Source of the DNA: Sesamum alatum
Lineage: Eukaryota; Streptophyta; Magnoliopsida; Lamiales; Pedaliaceae
Direction: 5' to 3'
Assembly (NCBI GenBank): GCA_034509735.1
Contig: JACGWO010000007.1
Span: forward strand, 496,001 to 560,000
Length of the DNA stretch: 64,000 nt
The position numbers and the translations under genes were made by a program. This document shows, in pieces, positions 45,185-60,626 of the stretch. The notes beneath the pieces are model-generated. The model did not search any database. It was given only the letters and a program-made list of their open reading frames with translations, and was not told the DNA's origin. The stretch's first letter is position 1. Each line of letters starts with the position of its first letter.

Positions 45185-45848
45185 TATCGTTTACCTTAGC
45201 TTATAAATTGAAATATTCATGAATTATATCAACATCACACACCGACCCTTGATTGAAAATTTAAATTTTGACCTAATTTTCTTAAATGGGTGTAAAGTAC
45301 ATTATGTATGTTGAATCAATTCCAGATGCCATAAAAGATTAGATGGGTGTGAATGAAAATTTGGCATCTTTTTTAGATTTTCAACTTAATTTCATCTATA
45401 TTTATATTATTATAAGAAGAAAATGATTTTTACACGTAAAATGATAATTTTGATATCACTGTATTAAATTATTATAATGTAAAAAATACCTTTCAATTGA
45501 TAAAATTAATTTAATATTTCAATTCATGTTAAATTTACCTAATCACATCCCTTTAAAAAATTAATTCCAATCAAATAAATTTACTTCATTTTATTTAATT
45601 TTATTGTTAATACAAATATAAATAACATATTATTACTTGTGTTGCATGTAAATATAATCATCACTATTGATATAACGTATATTGTATAAAATTTTAATTT
45701 TATTTGATTCAAGTAACATATGTATTGGTAATTAACGCATTAAAAAAAGTTATTAGACAACTTTTGCAGGTGAGATTGTAAGGTAATGATAAAATTTAAT
45801 ATACAAGAACAAATTACGAGCTTCAATGTGATAAAATCATTAGTAAAA
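45021..45848. other. Intergenic DNA with (AAT)n microsatellite
   Basis: Holds an AAT-type trinucleotide run at about 45139-45183. The rest is AT-rich with no gene seen. Confidence 0.5.
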
Positions 45849-46275
45849 GGGTAAATTACAATGACATTCCCTAATGTTTGACATAATTATGGACACCCCC
45901 TTATTGTTTCGAAAATTACAAAAATACCCCCCGAGGTTTGTAAATTTTAACCAAGAGTTTGAAATTGTCCATTTTAACTTTGATTATTTTTGTAAATTGT
46001 AGAAAAATCAACCAAGGCAAATTACATTATTATTCATTTGTGTAAAAAACGTAAGAAACCTTTTTTTGCGCATTTCGGTCCAAAAAATTTAGAATTTTTT
46101 TAAAAATAATTCAGTTTACATAAGGTATTTTGATCAGTTCGTCCATAAAAATGTATGAAAATAGATTATTTATTAGACAGTTACAAACCTCACAGAGATA
46201 TTCATAATTTTTAAAATAATAAGGGGATATTCATAATTATTCATAACCTTAAGGAAAGTCGTTGTAATTCACATG
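45849..46275. mobile_element. MULE-type MITE, family M1, copy D
   Basis: Starts gggtaaattacaatgacatt, ends cgttgtaattcacatg. Flanked by tagtaaaa (45841-45848 and 46276-46283), 8 of 9 bases of the expected duplication. Shares core blocks with copy B, e.g. gcaaattacattattattca and tattttgatcagttcgtcca. Confidence 0.75.
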
Positions 46276-47104
46276 TAGTAAAATTATGAGCACGTGTTCA
46301 CAGTATCTAGTACACAATTCATTGCGGCTGGGCCCCGGCCCAATCCTGTATTAGTATAGTTGAAGTCAAATGTTTGTTTGGGCTTTCACCGGAACGTGGC
46401 CCAAAAATGAGATGGGCCGAAACCAGATGAAGACAACCCATTTCAGTTAAAGTATAATTATACATAAAATACACTACAAAAATTGAGCAATGATAAAGAA
46501 AATATATTTTCTCGAGTTTAAATTGAAAATTATAATTTGAAATATATTTAATAATATTGGTTAATTCTAAATGAAATTTTACTAAGATTAAATATCAAGA
46601 AAAAATAATAATTAGTAATACCACGAAATTTATGAAATTTTCATTTATATATACAATAATTATGATAGGTGTCCATGAACACAAGTGTTCAATTTGTGAA
46701 CCTCTATCCCTCTACTTTCTGATTTTTCATTCCAATATAATTAATTATTATTATTATGGATAAATAAGATAATTATTATTATTTAATTAATTGAAGATCA
46801 CTGTTCTTCTCATATTAATTTAATTATTAACAATAATAATAAATCTTAGAACTGGAAAAATATCAGTATTGTTTGTTTCAGCTCCAGAGGTTTCTCTCTC
46901 TTCTTCTTTTCTCTCTCTCTCTCCTCCCCATTTTGACGGCCTTTCTCATTTGCACTCTGAAAAATTTACACACACATATATATAGATAGATATATACATA
47001 TAGAAGAAGTTTTACATAGACAAGGAGAGAGGAGATTTCGACAGGGAGAAAGATCTTTCTTTCTTATTTTGTTTTCTAATTTTTGGGTCACTCTTGAATA
47101 GGAA
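46276..47104 (+). promoter_or_regulatory. FTSH4 upstream region with site II motifs
   Basis: Between 46329 and 46425 there are several TGGGCC/TGGGCT motifs (ctgggccccggcccaa, gggctttcac, gtggcccaaaa, gatgggccga), elements common upstream of nuclear genes for mitochondrial proteins. They are about 700 bases before the ATG. A CT-rich leader (46890-46930) precedes the start codon at 47105. Whether the cluster drives FTSH4 is uncertain given the distance. Confidence 0.4.
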
Positions 47105-50022
47105 ATGGCTTTTAGGCGCCTTCTCAGTGAGGTTAGTTGCAAAATCTTCATTGCTTTTGTTCTATATGTGATGTTTTTCGTTTGGTGTTAAGATTTTAGA
47201 TTTTCCGCGAGAATTTCTTGTCTATAGTAACTGTGGGATGTGTTGCGAAAGCCCTAATTTTGGAGTCATTATGTTCGTTTATTTTTTGTTGATTTCGTGA
47301 GGGGCAAGTATTTGGGGTAATATGCTGGCTTTAGCTGAATTAGAAGATGCAAACTTGGGGATTTTTGCTTTGCTAATTGATTCGGAGGTTATGGATGAAA
47401 GATTGCATTTTCTGTCAACCCTCTAGCTCTGGTTAATTTTTCTGGGAAGATATCTTGATTTTATGCTTACTTTGGTGGTTTAATGTGTTTCTCCTTGCTG
47501 TCTGCAAATTGTGTGTTTTGAATTTTGCTTGAAATGCCCATCTGATTCTAGTCCTTTTTATCTGCCCTAAATTGATGATTTTCCTTTACTATGTTGTGGA
47601 CAATGTTATGGTAGGTCAAAAGGCAGGAATCCCAGTTGAGGCAGTTAAGCAATCTGGCTGCTCGACCTTATCGAACTTCACCATATGCTAGAGGAGCAGG
47701 TTTGCATCACTCTGTTGACTGCATCAATTTTCTTCTGAACTATTGAACTAATTGTTAGTGTCGATTTCTACATGGATATGATGCTGAATCTCTGGTACTT
47801 TGTTCTTCACAATTTTGAGGACATATGATTGCAAACAGGTTTTATGCGTCCTACATCTAGTCTGAATTGTTTTTTATTTTGCTCATATTCTTTGAATTTG
47901 TTGTTCTGGGTCTTCCTTTCACCTCTCTTTTCTTGACATGTTAGTATCGCCTGCTTTGTCTTTAGTTGTAGTAGTTGTTCCATCTCCAAATAGTAAGTTA
48001 TTTGGTTAACATCTACCTTTTAAGACAAATATGTCTCACCATACGTTTTATGGAACATGATTTATTGGAATCTAACAGTCGAATCCATTATCATCAAGCT
48101 TTCTTGGACGAACCTTTATTCTTCCTGTCATTTTCATATATGGTTCGAACTCTAGAAAAATTGTCTACATTGCTAGTGAAAAGAAGTATTAGGATGTTTG
48201 TACCAAAGCATGGAGACTTTAGTGCCTAGGTTATCCATGTCTAAGGTGTTTTTGCATTTGATAAACCATCAAGCAAACCTAATAGGATGAATGCAATTAT
48301 GTTAACTTAATTTCATTGTGTACCAAGATGCTGTTAATTGTGATGAGGGCAGCATATGAGGAAAGAGCATTGATTAGTGTTTGAGGCATTACTTTAACCT
48401 TGGCATAAGAACATGTTAGCTCTTTTATTATGGTTATATGTTGAAAGCATATTAGTCATTCTATTGTACCAGCTTTTATTCAACTATACCTGGCATCTTT
48501 TGCTGCAGCGTCATCATGATCCTCACACTTAATTTTCTTTTGCAGTGAATGAGCTTTCAAGTAATGTCAGAGCAAGTACCCTTGGAAGATCAAGTTATTT
48601 TGGTAGTCTAGCTCGTAGAGTCCGCGATAATGAAGGATCAGGTGGTGCTGCATATCTTAAGGAGCTCTATCATCGAAATGATCCAGAGGCAGTCATAAGG
48701 TTGTTTGAGAGTCAACCTTCACTACATTCTAATCCATCAGCTCTTGCGGAATATGTCAAGGCTCTGGTTAAGGTTGATCGTCTTGATGAAAGTGAGCTGC
48801 TTAAGACATTGCACAGAGGTGAGGAGATAAGAAATTCTATGTGTTTGAGGTCCACCTGAGAGAGAGGTTTTGGTTTTCATCCCCTAGATACCACCCACAT
48901 TAATTTGATTTCTTCACAGGGATGTCGGGAGCCGCAAGCTCACAGGTCGATGAAGAAGGTATTGGAGCACTTTCAGCTCTTAGAAATGTGGGCAAATCTT
49001 CGAAAGATGGGATCCTTGGTACTGCAAGTGCTCCTATACACATGGTGACCGCTGAAGGAGGAAATTTCAAGGAACAGTTGTGGCGCACAGTGCGTGCTTT
49101 GGGTTTGGCATTCCTCCTAATTTCAGGTGTTGGTGCACTGATTGAGGATAGAGGAATTGGTAAAGGTAATGATATCTTTATACAAAGTTGGCTTTTCTGC
49201 ACAGTGTGATTCAGTTACATCTCTGAGTGAGTAAAACGTATTGTACTTCTTTATTCCCTGCTCTTAACAGGTCTTGGTTTACATGAAGAAGTGCAACCCA
49301 GTATGGAATCTAATACAAAATTTAGTGATGTGAAGGGAGTTGATGAAGCAAAAGCTGAGCTGGAAGAAATTGTCCATTACCTTCGTGATCCTAAGGTAAC
49401 TGCTTCATGGGTCTATATGTTGTGACCTTCTCTATCACATCCTCATGCTGAAGAAAGAGGAGATTTAAAATTACATATGCGTTTGTCTCGTTGTCGTAAA
49501 ACTTTAGTTAATAGAGAAGTATTTGACCCATATTGTCGATGAGATTTTATTTCTTGACCTGTCAGTGTCGCCTTGTATGGTATATTTTCTTAAGTTGACT
49601 AGGTATTTCAGCTGTTGGGTCTTTTCTCCACAGTCAGTGACACTGTTGCTTAGCCTTTTTTCCCCCATTAGTGGGAGAAAGGGGGGTATCAAATACATGT
49701 GGATTCTCATATAGCTATAATGTCACTGCAGCGCTTCACACGTCTTGGTGGCAAGCTTCCAAAAGGTGTTCTGCTAGTTGGCCCCCCTGGCACAGGAAAA
49801 ACTATGCTAGCAAGAGCCATAGCTGGAGAAGCCGGTGTACCTTTTTTTTCTTGCAGCGGTAGTGAATTTGAAGAAATGTTCGTTGGTGTTGGAGCACGTA
49901 GAGTAAGAGATCTCTTTGCTGCTGCCAAAAAGAGGTCGCCATGTATTATTTTCATTGACGAGATTGACGCCATAGGAGGAAGCCGCAATCCTAAGGATCA
50001 GCAGTACATGAAGATGACTTTA

Positions 50023-50063
<41 letters not shown>

Positions 50064-51997
50064 GGGGATTATTGTAATTGCTGCAACTAATTTTCCAGAG
50101 TCATTGGATAAGGCACTGGTGAGACCTGGACGATTTGATCGCCATATTGTCGTTCCAAACCCTGATGTTGAAGGGCGGAGGCAGATCTTGGAATCCCATA
50201 TGTCAAAGGTAATTCCTCAACTACGGATCAGATTTTAGGTAGATCTCTGATTTAAATTTATATGAGCAAGTTTATCTGAGCTTATGTTCTCTCCTTGTTG
50301 TCTATCTGTTATGAACTTAATGATCGTGGGGGGCCTCTTCCATCTCTAAATAGAAACTATTCAGATCTTCTAATAAAGATCTTTTTTATTTATTTATTTA
50401 TTTTAAATTACACTGAATTTCCTATATGTTGTGATTGTAATATGATATTCTGGGTGTTGATGTTTAATCTTTACTATACTAATATAAAACGAAAAGGGCT
50501 TTCACAGTCACAAATGGCGGTTAATGGCACTGCGGCACCAATTATTTATAAAGTAAAAATTGCTCTTTAACCGATAAGATAACTAACTTATTAACTCCAA
50601 ATTTCACATTTACTGACAAATTAATTTTCTTTTCTTTCTTTGTTTCTTTCTTTTCTTTTCTTTTCTTTTCTTTTTTTAACGCAATTTATTGATTTATATA
50701 TTTTATTCTTATTCATAATATATTTTAAAGCGCAAAAAATTATTTATTATGTGCACGTAGTGACGACGTGCCACAACAGCTAGCAATAAATGAAAATTTG
50801 AGGATGCCCAGAAAAAAAACATACCGTATAATCAGCAGTTTTGGTATGATTTCTTGCTGAAGTGTCCAGTTGGGTGTTGGTCTTAGGTTCCAAATAAAAA
50901 GTGGAATAAGTTGATCTATATTTCCTCTGTAATTTTGTGGCAGAATATGTACCCTTGCATGGTTGATATAAATCCTCATTTTGTTTTACCTATGCACTTA
51001 TCAGATCCAACTGCCATATTTCTGCATGACAGTCCACCTTCAATTCAATTTTCGCTCCATCTCACAGGTTCTAAAGGCTGAGGATGTCGATCTCATGATC
51101 ATCGCAAGAGGAACTCCAGGGTTCTCAGGTGCTGATCTTGCGAACTTGGTCAATGTTGCTGCTCTCAAGGCTGCAATGGATGGTGCCAAAGCAGTGACCA
51201 TGGCTGATCTCGAGCATGCCAAGGATAAAATCATGATGGGAAGCGAGCGTAAATCAGCAGTAATATCTCCCGAGTCACGTAAACTGACAGCTTACCATGA
51301 GGGAGGTCATGCTCTTGTAGCCATACATACTGATGGGGCATTACCAGTGCATAAAGCAACTATTGTTCCAAGAGGGATGGCTCTTGGGATGGTTTCCCAA
51401 TTGCCAGAAAAAGACGAAACGAGTATCTCACGTAAGCAAATGCTTGCTCGTCTTGACGTATGCATGGGTGGAAGAGTTGCGGAAGAGCTCATCTTTGGTG
51501 AAAGTGAAGTTACTTCAGGTGCATCAAACGATCTCCAGCAAGCAACCAGTTTGGCTAGAGCAATGGTTACCAAGTATGGCATGAGCAAACAGGTCGGAGT
51601 CGTGACCCACAACTATGATGATAATGGTAAGAGCATGAGCACTGAGACTAGGCTCCTAATCGAACGGGAAGTGAAAGAGTTTCTGGAAAGGGCATATAAC
51701 AATGCCAAGAACATCCTTACCACACATAATAAGGAGCTTCACGCTCTTGCTAATGCTTTGCTCGAGCAGGAGACTCTGACGGGTGGTCAGATCAAGACCC
51801 TGCTTGCTCAAGTAAACTCTCAGCAAGCACATCAACAGCCACAACAGATTGTTGCACCTCAAAGTAACTCACAGTCTAATGCCGCTCCACCATCAACACC
51901 AAATGCAGCTGCATCAGCTGCCGCGGCTGCAGCAGCAGCAGCTGCTGCTGCAACTGCTGCAGCCAAGGCAAAAGGCATTGCCCCTGTAGGATCTTAA
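47105..51997 (+). CDS. FTSH4: Mitochondrial i-AAA protease, FTSH4 type
   Basis: Membrane-bound ATP-dependent zinc metalloprotease of the inner membrane, facing the intermembrane space; degrades damaged or unassembled proteins. Seven exons: 47105-47131, 47615-47699, 48546-48818, 48920-49165, 49271-49395, 49732-50208, 51068-51997; 720 codons plus stop, near the Arabidopsis length. Arg/Ser-rich presequence ([20 protein letters not shown]), one membrane segment about 188-203 ([14 protein letters not shown]), Walker A GPPGTGKT (269-276), Walker B IIFIDEID (324-331), second region of homology [19 protein letters not shown] and zinc site HEGGH (488-492) with a downstream Asp in [10 protein letters not shown]. 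An alanine-rich tail precedes GIAPVGS. The first exon is only 27 bases. Confidence 0.95.
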
Positions 51998-52630
51998 CAT
52001 GCAAATCCCTGTGACAATTAGAGGAAGATCTAGGCATAAAGGCGATTGCTAAAATGTGCCGATTGGATATTCATAAGCTCTGATGTGCATACGGTTAGTT
52101 GTTTACGTTCAAATGCAAGCATTTTCTTCTACGAGCACGAATGAACTTTCGGGTTACTGCCAGTGACATGATTGTTAATGTAAGTTAAAAGTGAGTATCG
52201 AGTTGTCGAAATAAATGTTAGTGAGTACTCAACATCCAAGTGTAACCATGATTTTGGAGTCCATTTGGGACAGTTTTTATTTTGCTTGTAATTTACCTGA
52301 CCAAACAAATCGTTTCTAGTTATTTCTCAGAGTTGGAACTGGATGCCTCAACAGTTGCTAGGATACCCTTATTTGTCTTGATATCATGAATATATTCATA
52401 TTCTCTGTCGGGAAACTTATTGTAATCTATTCATGGAAGTGAATACGTTGTAAGAATATTAGAAATATACGCCACCATTCACATTAAATGGGCTTCTACC
52501 TCATAAGTTTGCATATGTAAAGTTAAAGATACAGCACATCCTCTAAACAATCATAAGATTGAGTCTCCTACCACAAAGTACAAACAAAAACTTGTTTAAC
52601 TAATTACTTAACACAGACTCTATACTCATC
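51998..52630. other. Convergent 3' flanks of FTSH4 and SQD1
   Basis: 633 bases between facing stop codons. They contain both 3' UTRs; no RNA gene or element recognised. Confidence 0.55.
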
Positions 52631-55846
<3,216 letters not shown>

Positions 55847-56399
55847 GGGATAATTACACTCCCTTCCCCTGAGGTTTGGTGTAATTACACGTAAATCTCC
55901 GTGGTTTGAAAAATTACGTTTAGTACTCCTAAGGTTTGCTTTTTTCTAACAAATAGGTTCCTCCGTTAGTCAAAATTCATGGAAGTTGTTGATATTCGCA
56001 AAAAGTATTGAACTGAATGTGATATTTACCATCGATTGTCTCATTACTGACTTATTGTAGGTCAAACGAATTCTTTTATGACCAAACTACCCTTATATAT
56101 CGTCATACGTTAATGCATGAGATGAGATATATTTTCACCGTTATAAGAGTAATTGAGTCATAAATGATTTGTTTGATCTGTATTAAGTCATCAATAAGTC
56201 AATTTAGGATAAATATTGATTTTCATTTAGTTTTTTTGTTAATATCAACAAATTCTGTGAATTTTAACTAACATAGGACCTATTTGTTAGACAAAAGCAA
56301 ATCTCAAGAATACTAAAATAATTTTTCAAACCACATGAGTTTTACGTAAAATTACACTAAATCTCAGGGGAGGGGAGTGTAAGTATCCCTTAAATTATG
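55847..56399. mobile_element. MITE, family M3 (copy 2)
   Basis: Starts gggataattacactcccttc and ends gggagtgtaagtatccc; arms pair over more than 30 bases (cccctgaggtttggtgtaat with attacactaaatctcagggg). The core has two complementary segments around tgacttattgtaggtcaaac and aagtcatcaataagtcaatt. No clear target duplication. Related to 15026-15553. Confidence 0.65.
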
Positions 56400-56873
56400 T
56401 CGAAGTAGCCTCAACATTAATGCTATTAAAAATACAATTAATATTTATGCCAAAAGCCCATTTACAAAAGTATGGGCCGTAGAATTTTCTTGACATCGAA
56501 TGTGTTTGAAAAGCCCACTTTAAAATGATTTCTTTAGAAATAATGGATTGAAAGACGTGGGAAAATTATATTAGGCTGCATTTGAATAAAGGAATAATTT
56601 AAATTAAAGATTTTAAATGATATAATAGAAAATGGATATAAAATTCATACCAATACCACAAAAATAGTTCAAAATAAAAGTTCGATAATTGTTTTGTTTG
56701 TCGTATAGATTTATCAAAACAAATTTGATGGATTTGTTATTAACATTAGAGTTTTTAATGTTTTATTTTTTACTTAAATGTATAAAACATTTTCTAAAAT
56801 ACACACTCAATATTAATTAAATATATACAACATGAATATATGATATAATGTACAAAAAAAAAATTAAATTAAA
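56400..56873. other. Intergenic AT-rich DNA
   Basis: Contains a few GCCCA/TGGGCC motifs near 56455-56520 (aaagcccatttac, tatgggccgt). No gene. Confidence 0.35.
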
Positions 56874-57297
56874 GGGTAAATTACAACTACATCCCCTGAT
56901 ATTTGACATAATTATAAGTACCCCATCGTTATTTGAAAAATTATAAATACCTCTCTAAAGATTGTAACCGTCTAACAAATAACCAATTTTCATTCATTTT
57001 TATAGGTGAACTGACCAAAGTGCCCTTATGCATTTTATTTAATATTTAAAATTCTTTGAATTTTTTTGGACTACAATGTGCAGGGAGAGGTTTTTAAATT
57101 TTTTTACACAAATAAGTTAATAATTCAATTTGTTCGATTGATTTTTCTGTAATTAACAAAAAAATTAAGGACAAAATGGTCAATTTTATACATTTGGTTA
57201 AAAATTACAAATCTCAGAAAATATTTATAATTTTTTAAACAATAAAAAAATATTTATAATTATGACAAACCTCGTTATAGAATGACGTAATTTACTC
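56874..57297. mobile_element. MULE-type MITE, family M1, copy E
   Basis: Starts gggtaaattacaactacatc, ends atgacgtaatttactc. Flanked by taaattaaa on both sides (exact 9 bp). Core blocks as in copy B: ttataaatacc, tataggtgaactgaccaaag, caatttgttcgattg. Its right end lies about 240 bases upstream of the desaturase start codon. Confidence 0.8.
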
Positions 57298-57534
57298 TAA
57301 ATTAAAATCAAGAATTCTAAATTTGTACACATAAATATCAGCAGCAGTTATGCGCCGCCAATCAGTATCACAGTCCAAGCCTCCGAAATGAGGTGAAGAT
57401 TTTTAACGCTAGCCACTGCAGTCCGCAGCATGCATTGCCTTGATAATTAGCAAAAGGGAATTCTCAGATCTTCATCATTCTTTTTTTTTTTTTTTTTTTT
57501 CCTAAAACCCTTTGGTAAACCTTGATTCTTGGGA
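57298..57534 (+). promoter_or_regulatory. Desaturase proximal promoter and leader
   Basis: About 240 bases between the M1 element and the ATG at 57535. Includes a long T-run (57479-57500) close to the start. No TATA box identified with confidence. Confidence 0.35.
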
Positions 57535-58878
57535 ATGGCGGAGCTTAAGAGGTACATTACATCAGATGAGCTGAAAGCCCACAACAAGAAAGGGGATCTT
57601 TGGATCTCAATTCAGGGAAAAGTGTATGATGTTTCGGAATGGGCAAATCATCATCCAGGTGGTGAGCTTCCACTCATGAATCTTGGAGGGCAAGATGCAA
57701 CTGATGCGTTTGTAGCCTATCACCCCGGTGTTACCTGGCAGTTTCTTGACAAGTTCTTCAATGGGTTTTACTTGAAAGATTACTCTGTTTCTGAAGTGTC
57801 CAAAGATTACAGGAAACTTGTGTATGAGTTCTCAAAGATGGGCCTCTTTGAGAAGAAAGGACATGGAGTTTTCATTGCAATGTGTGTCATTGCAGTACTG
57901 TTTACTCTGACTGTTTATGGTGTTCTTTGCTGTGAGGGCATGTGGTTGCATTTGCTCTGTGGTGGTTTAATGGGGTGTCTTTGGATTCAGAGTGGTTGGA
58001 TGGGGCATGATTCTGGGCATTATCAGGTCATGATGAGCCCTAAATTTAACAGATTTGCTCAGTTTCTTTCAGGGAATTGTCTTGCTGGAGTCAGCATTGG
58101 GTGGTGGAAGAGGAACCACAATGCTCATCACATTGCTTGCAATAGCCTTGACTATGATCCTGATCTTCAGCACATGCCGTTTTTCGCGGTATCGTAGGAG
58201 CTTTTCAGCTCAATAACTTCTTGTTTCTATGATAGGAAAATGGATTTTGATTCTGCTGCTAGGTTCTTGGTTTGCAATCAGCATTGCACATTTTATCCTG
58301 TCATGTGTTTTGCTAGGATTAACTTGTTCACACAATCATTCCTTCTGCTGTTATCTAAGAAAAGAGTGCCATATAAAGGCCTTGAGCTTCTCTGTTTGCT
58401 TGTGTTTTGGATTTGGTTCCCTCTGCTCGTCTCCCGTTTGCCTAATTGGGGCGAACGAGTGATGTTTGTCGTTGCTAGCTTTGTTGTCACCGGCATTCAG
58501 CATGTTCAGTTCTGTTTGAACCACTTCTCAACTAGCGTTTACACCGGACCACCAAAGGGGAACGACTGGTTTGAGAGGCAAACGAGTGGATCTCTCGACA
58601 TTGAGTGCTCTTCTTGGATGGATTGGTTTCATGGTGGGCTGCAGTTTCAGATTGAGCATCATTTGTTTCCAAGATTGCCTCGTTGCCAGCTGCGTACCAT
58701 CTCCCCCTTTGTGAAAGAGCTCTGCAAGAAGCACGATTTACCTTACAACATCGCCTCGTTCTGGGAGGCGAACGCTATGACAATCAGAACACTAAAAGTT
58801 GCTGCATTGCAGGCCAGGGATTTCACCAAACCTGTTCCAAGAAATTTACTATGGGAAGCAGTAAACACTCATGGTTGA
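57535..58878 (+). pseudogene. Sphingolipid delta-8 long-chain-base desaturase with in-frame stop
   Basis: Cytochrome-b5-fused ER desaturase that introduces the delta-8 double bond into sphingolipid long-chain bases. Intronless, 447 codons, the normal family length. Intact domains: b5 heme site HPGG (40-43), His boxes HDSGH (158-162), HNAHH (195-199) and QIEHH (372-376). But codon 221 is TAG (58195-58197), in frame: ...PFFAVS-stop-ELFSSITSCF..., where the family has Ser. No frameshift and no other lesion is visible. A terminated product would lose the third His box and the later membrane segments, so would be inactive. Either a very recent pseudogene, a segregating null allele, or a sequence error. 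Confidence 0.9.
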
Positions 58879-59848
58879 ATCCAGTTAGCTTTACTGCTCC
58901 TTGGACAATCCGTTGGGACGACAATCGGTTAATGTCTCTCCGTTTTCTCTTAGGATGTCTGAGAACTGTGCTATCTCCGGGCAGAGATAAACCATATGTT
59001 TCTCTAGTATGAATAACTCAAAACATTTGTTATTGAGTTGCTGGTATTGTGAGGCATATGTTCATTTCAGTTCCTCCTTGTCCTGATTTAGCAGTGTTCT
59101 TGTTTCTGCTAGTGTAATGATTTCACAAACCTGCCGATGAAATCTACCCTCTTGTGATATATGCTATATAAGTTCAATGGTTTTCTCTTTAGACTGTGTT
59201 TGACTAAGCTTAGTTAAACAATCTTATAAGCTTATTATGTTTTAAAGAGTTTATAAACTCATCCAAATACCCTTTTAGTGCGGGAGAATTATATTTTTCG
59301 TCCTCATAATTTTACCACTAATTTGGTTTTCAAATCATTTAAGGTGACAATTTTGGTTCTCGGACTGCCAACTTTTTACGAAATTGGATTTTTTCGTCAA
59401 GTGCCATTAAAATGGATGGAAAAAATTTGCCGAGGGAATACGGCCATGTCAAGAACACGCCCGAGCTTGTTCTCGTGTTGCAATCTTTCTTTTTTTAATT
59501 TTCGGATACCAACTACAAATACATTAGTATACCCTTAAACTATGAAATTAGGTTCAACGATGTAACAAACTTACTTAAAAAATCTTACAAGCTTACATAT
59601 CTTATAATATGTTTTAAAGAATTTATAAACTCACCCACAGACCCTCTTATCCTCTACACTCCAAAACGACCAATGTAACGATATGTTATTGTCACAAGTT
59701 ATAGTAAGAAAACTTAATTTACGATTGAAGAAATGATTTTTTCTTATTTTTATTAATGAAATAATGTTCTTATTATATTTTGGATTCAATAAATATAAGA
59801 GAACCATAATTTTTTAATTTAAAATTTATATATTTCTTTCTTCCTAAT
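58879..59848. other. Desaturase 3' flank and repeat remnants
   Basis: After the 3' UTR, two similar blocks, ttttaaagagtttataaact at 59242 and ttttaaagaatttataaact at 59611, lie as direct repeats about 370 bases apart, around a G/T-rich segment (59280-59540). This suggests an old insertion; class unknown. Confidence 0.4.
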
Positions 59849-60626
59849 TGATGCATATTGGGGTCTAAAAGCACCAAAAAATATCGAGGGACTTTCATGA
59901 AAATTCCAAGATTGAAGGTAAGACTAACCTGCAGATAAGGATTAGCACTCCGATGCTTAAGTAGTAATGTTCTACTGATAAAATAAATAAATAAAACTCA
60001 AAATAAGTTAGAATAATGGTAAAATGGTGTTGTGAAGTGTCAAAGTGTGCAAAAAGTATGCTGAAAATAGCTGGAGAATAGAGAGAAATTCGTGTGCAAG
60101 TGCGTTGAAAATAGCTTTGAAAGAGAATAAAAACAAGTGAGAATGAAATTGTAAAAGTGAGAATGTGTTGCTTGAAAAATACTTGTGCAGGTTAGTCATT
60201 TTATACTAGTCTGTACGTTCGACCTTGGGAAGTCAGCTTTTCAACCCAACAAATCACGCCAGAATCGGAGTTGAATTGAAGGAGATATGGTTGTTTGAGT
60301 CAACCTTATCATGTTTGCCATATTTTCCAGAAAGTGGTTACCTATTGAGAAACATCCGGATTGTGATAAATCCTCTGGGAATTTGGATGAGGTTTTTTGT
60401 ATGATGTGGTTCCACGTGTTGGCCACCTGTATGACATGGAACTATTATTGTTTGATGACTAGGCTTATTCTTTTTCCGTGGGCTTATAAGGTCAGTGAAC
60501 AAAAAACTGGACTTATGTACAAGAATCTTACTGTTTTGGGCCACATGCGCTTGGCCTGCTGGGATGTTCTGCTCGTAAACCCACTCCTAACTCTTGGACT
60601 TACCAAGTAGAATTTTAGGGGCATCA
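59849..60626. repeat. Possible solo LTR
   Basis: Starts tgatgcatattggggtctaa and ends ttttaggggcatca, so the ends are TG...CA with a short inverted repeat (TGATGC/GCATCA). Flanks ctaat and ataat agree in four of five bases. Inside are a polyadenylation-like aaataaataaataaaa and the block ttagcactccgatgcttaag, a type seen in plant LTRs. No internal retrotransposon genes. Tentative. Confidence 0.35.

Noticed and set aside
50295..50570. A gene in the last FTSH4 intron
   Set aside because: The frame is AT-rich and without family features; the intron is 859 bases and needs no gene.
58195..58200. Programmed stop-codon readthrough in the desaturase
   Set aside because: The bases after TAG (GAG) do not match the known plant readthrough context (CAATTA type), and the family has no readthrough habit.
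58240..58878. A separate gene starting at the ATG at 58240
   Set aside because: It is in frame with the desaturase and encodes only its C-terminal third; it lacks the b5 domain and first two His boxes.
60311..60610. A 99-codon protein
   Set aside because: Lies inside the proposed solo LTR, Trp/Cys/Met-rich translation typical of chance frames; no family match.
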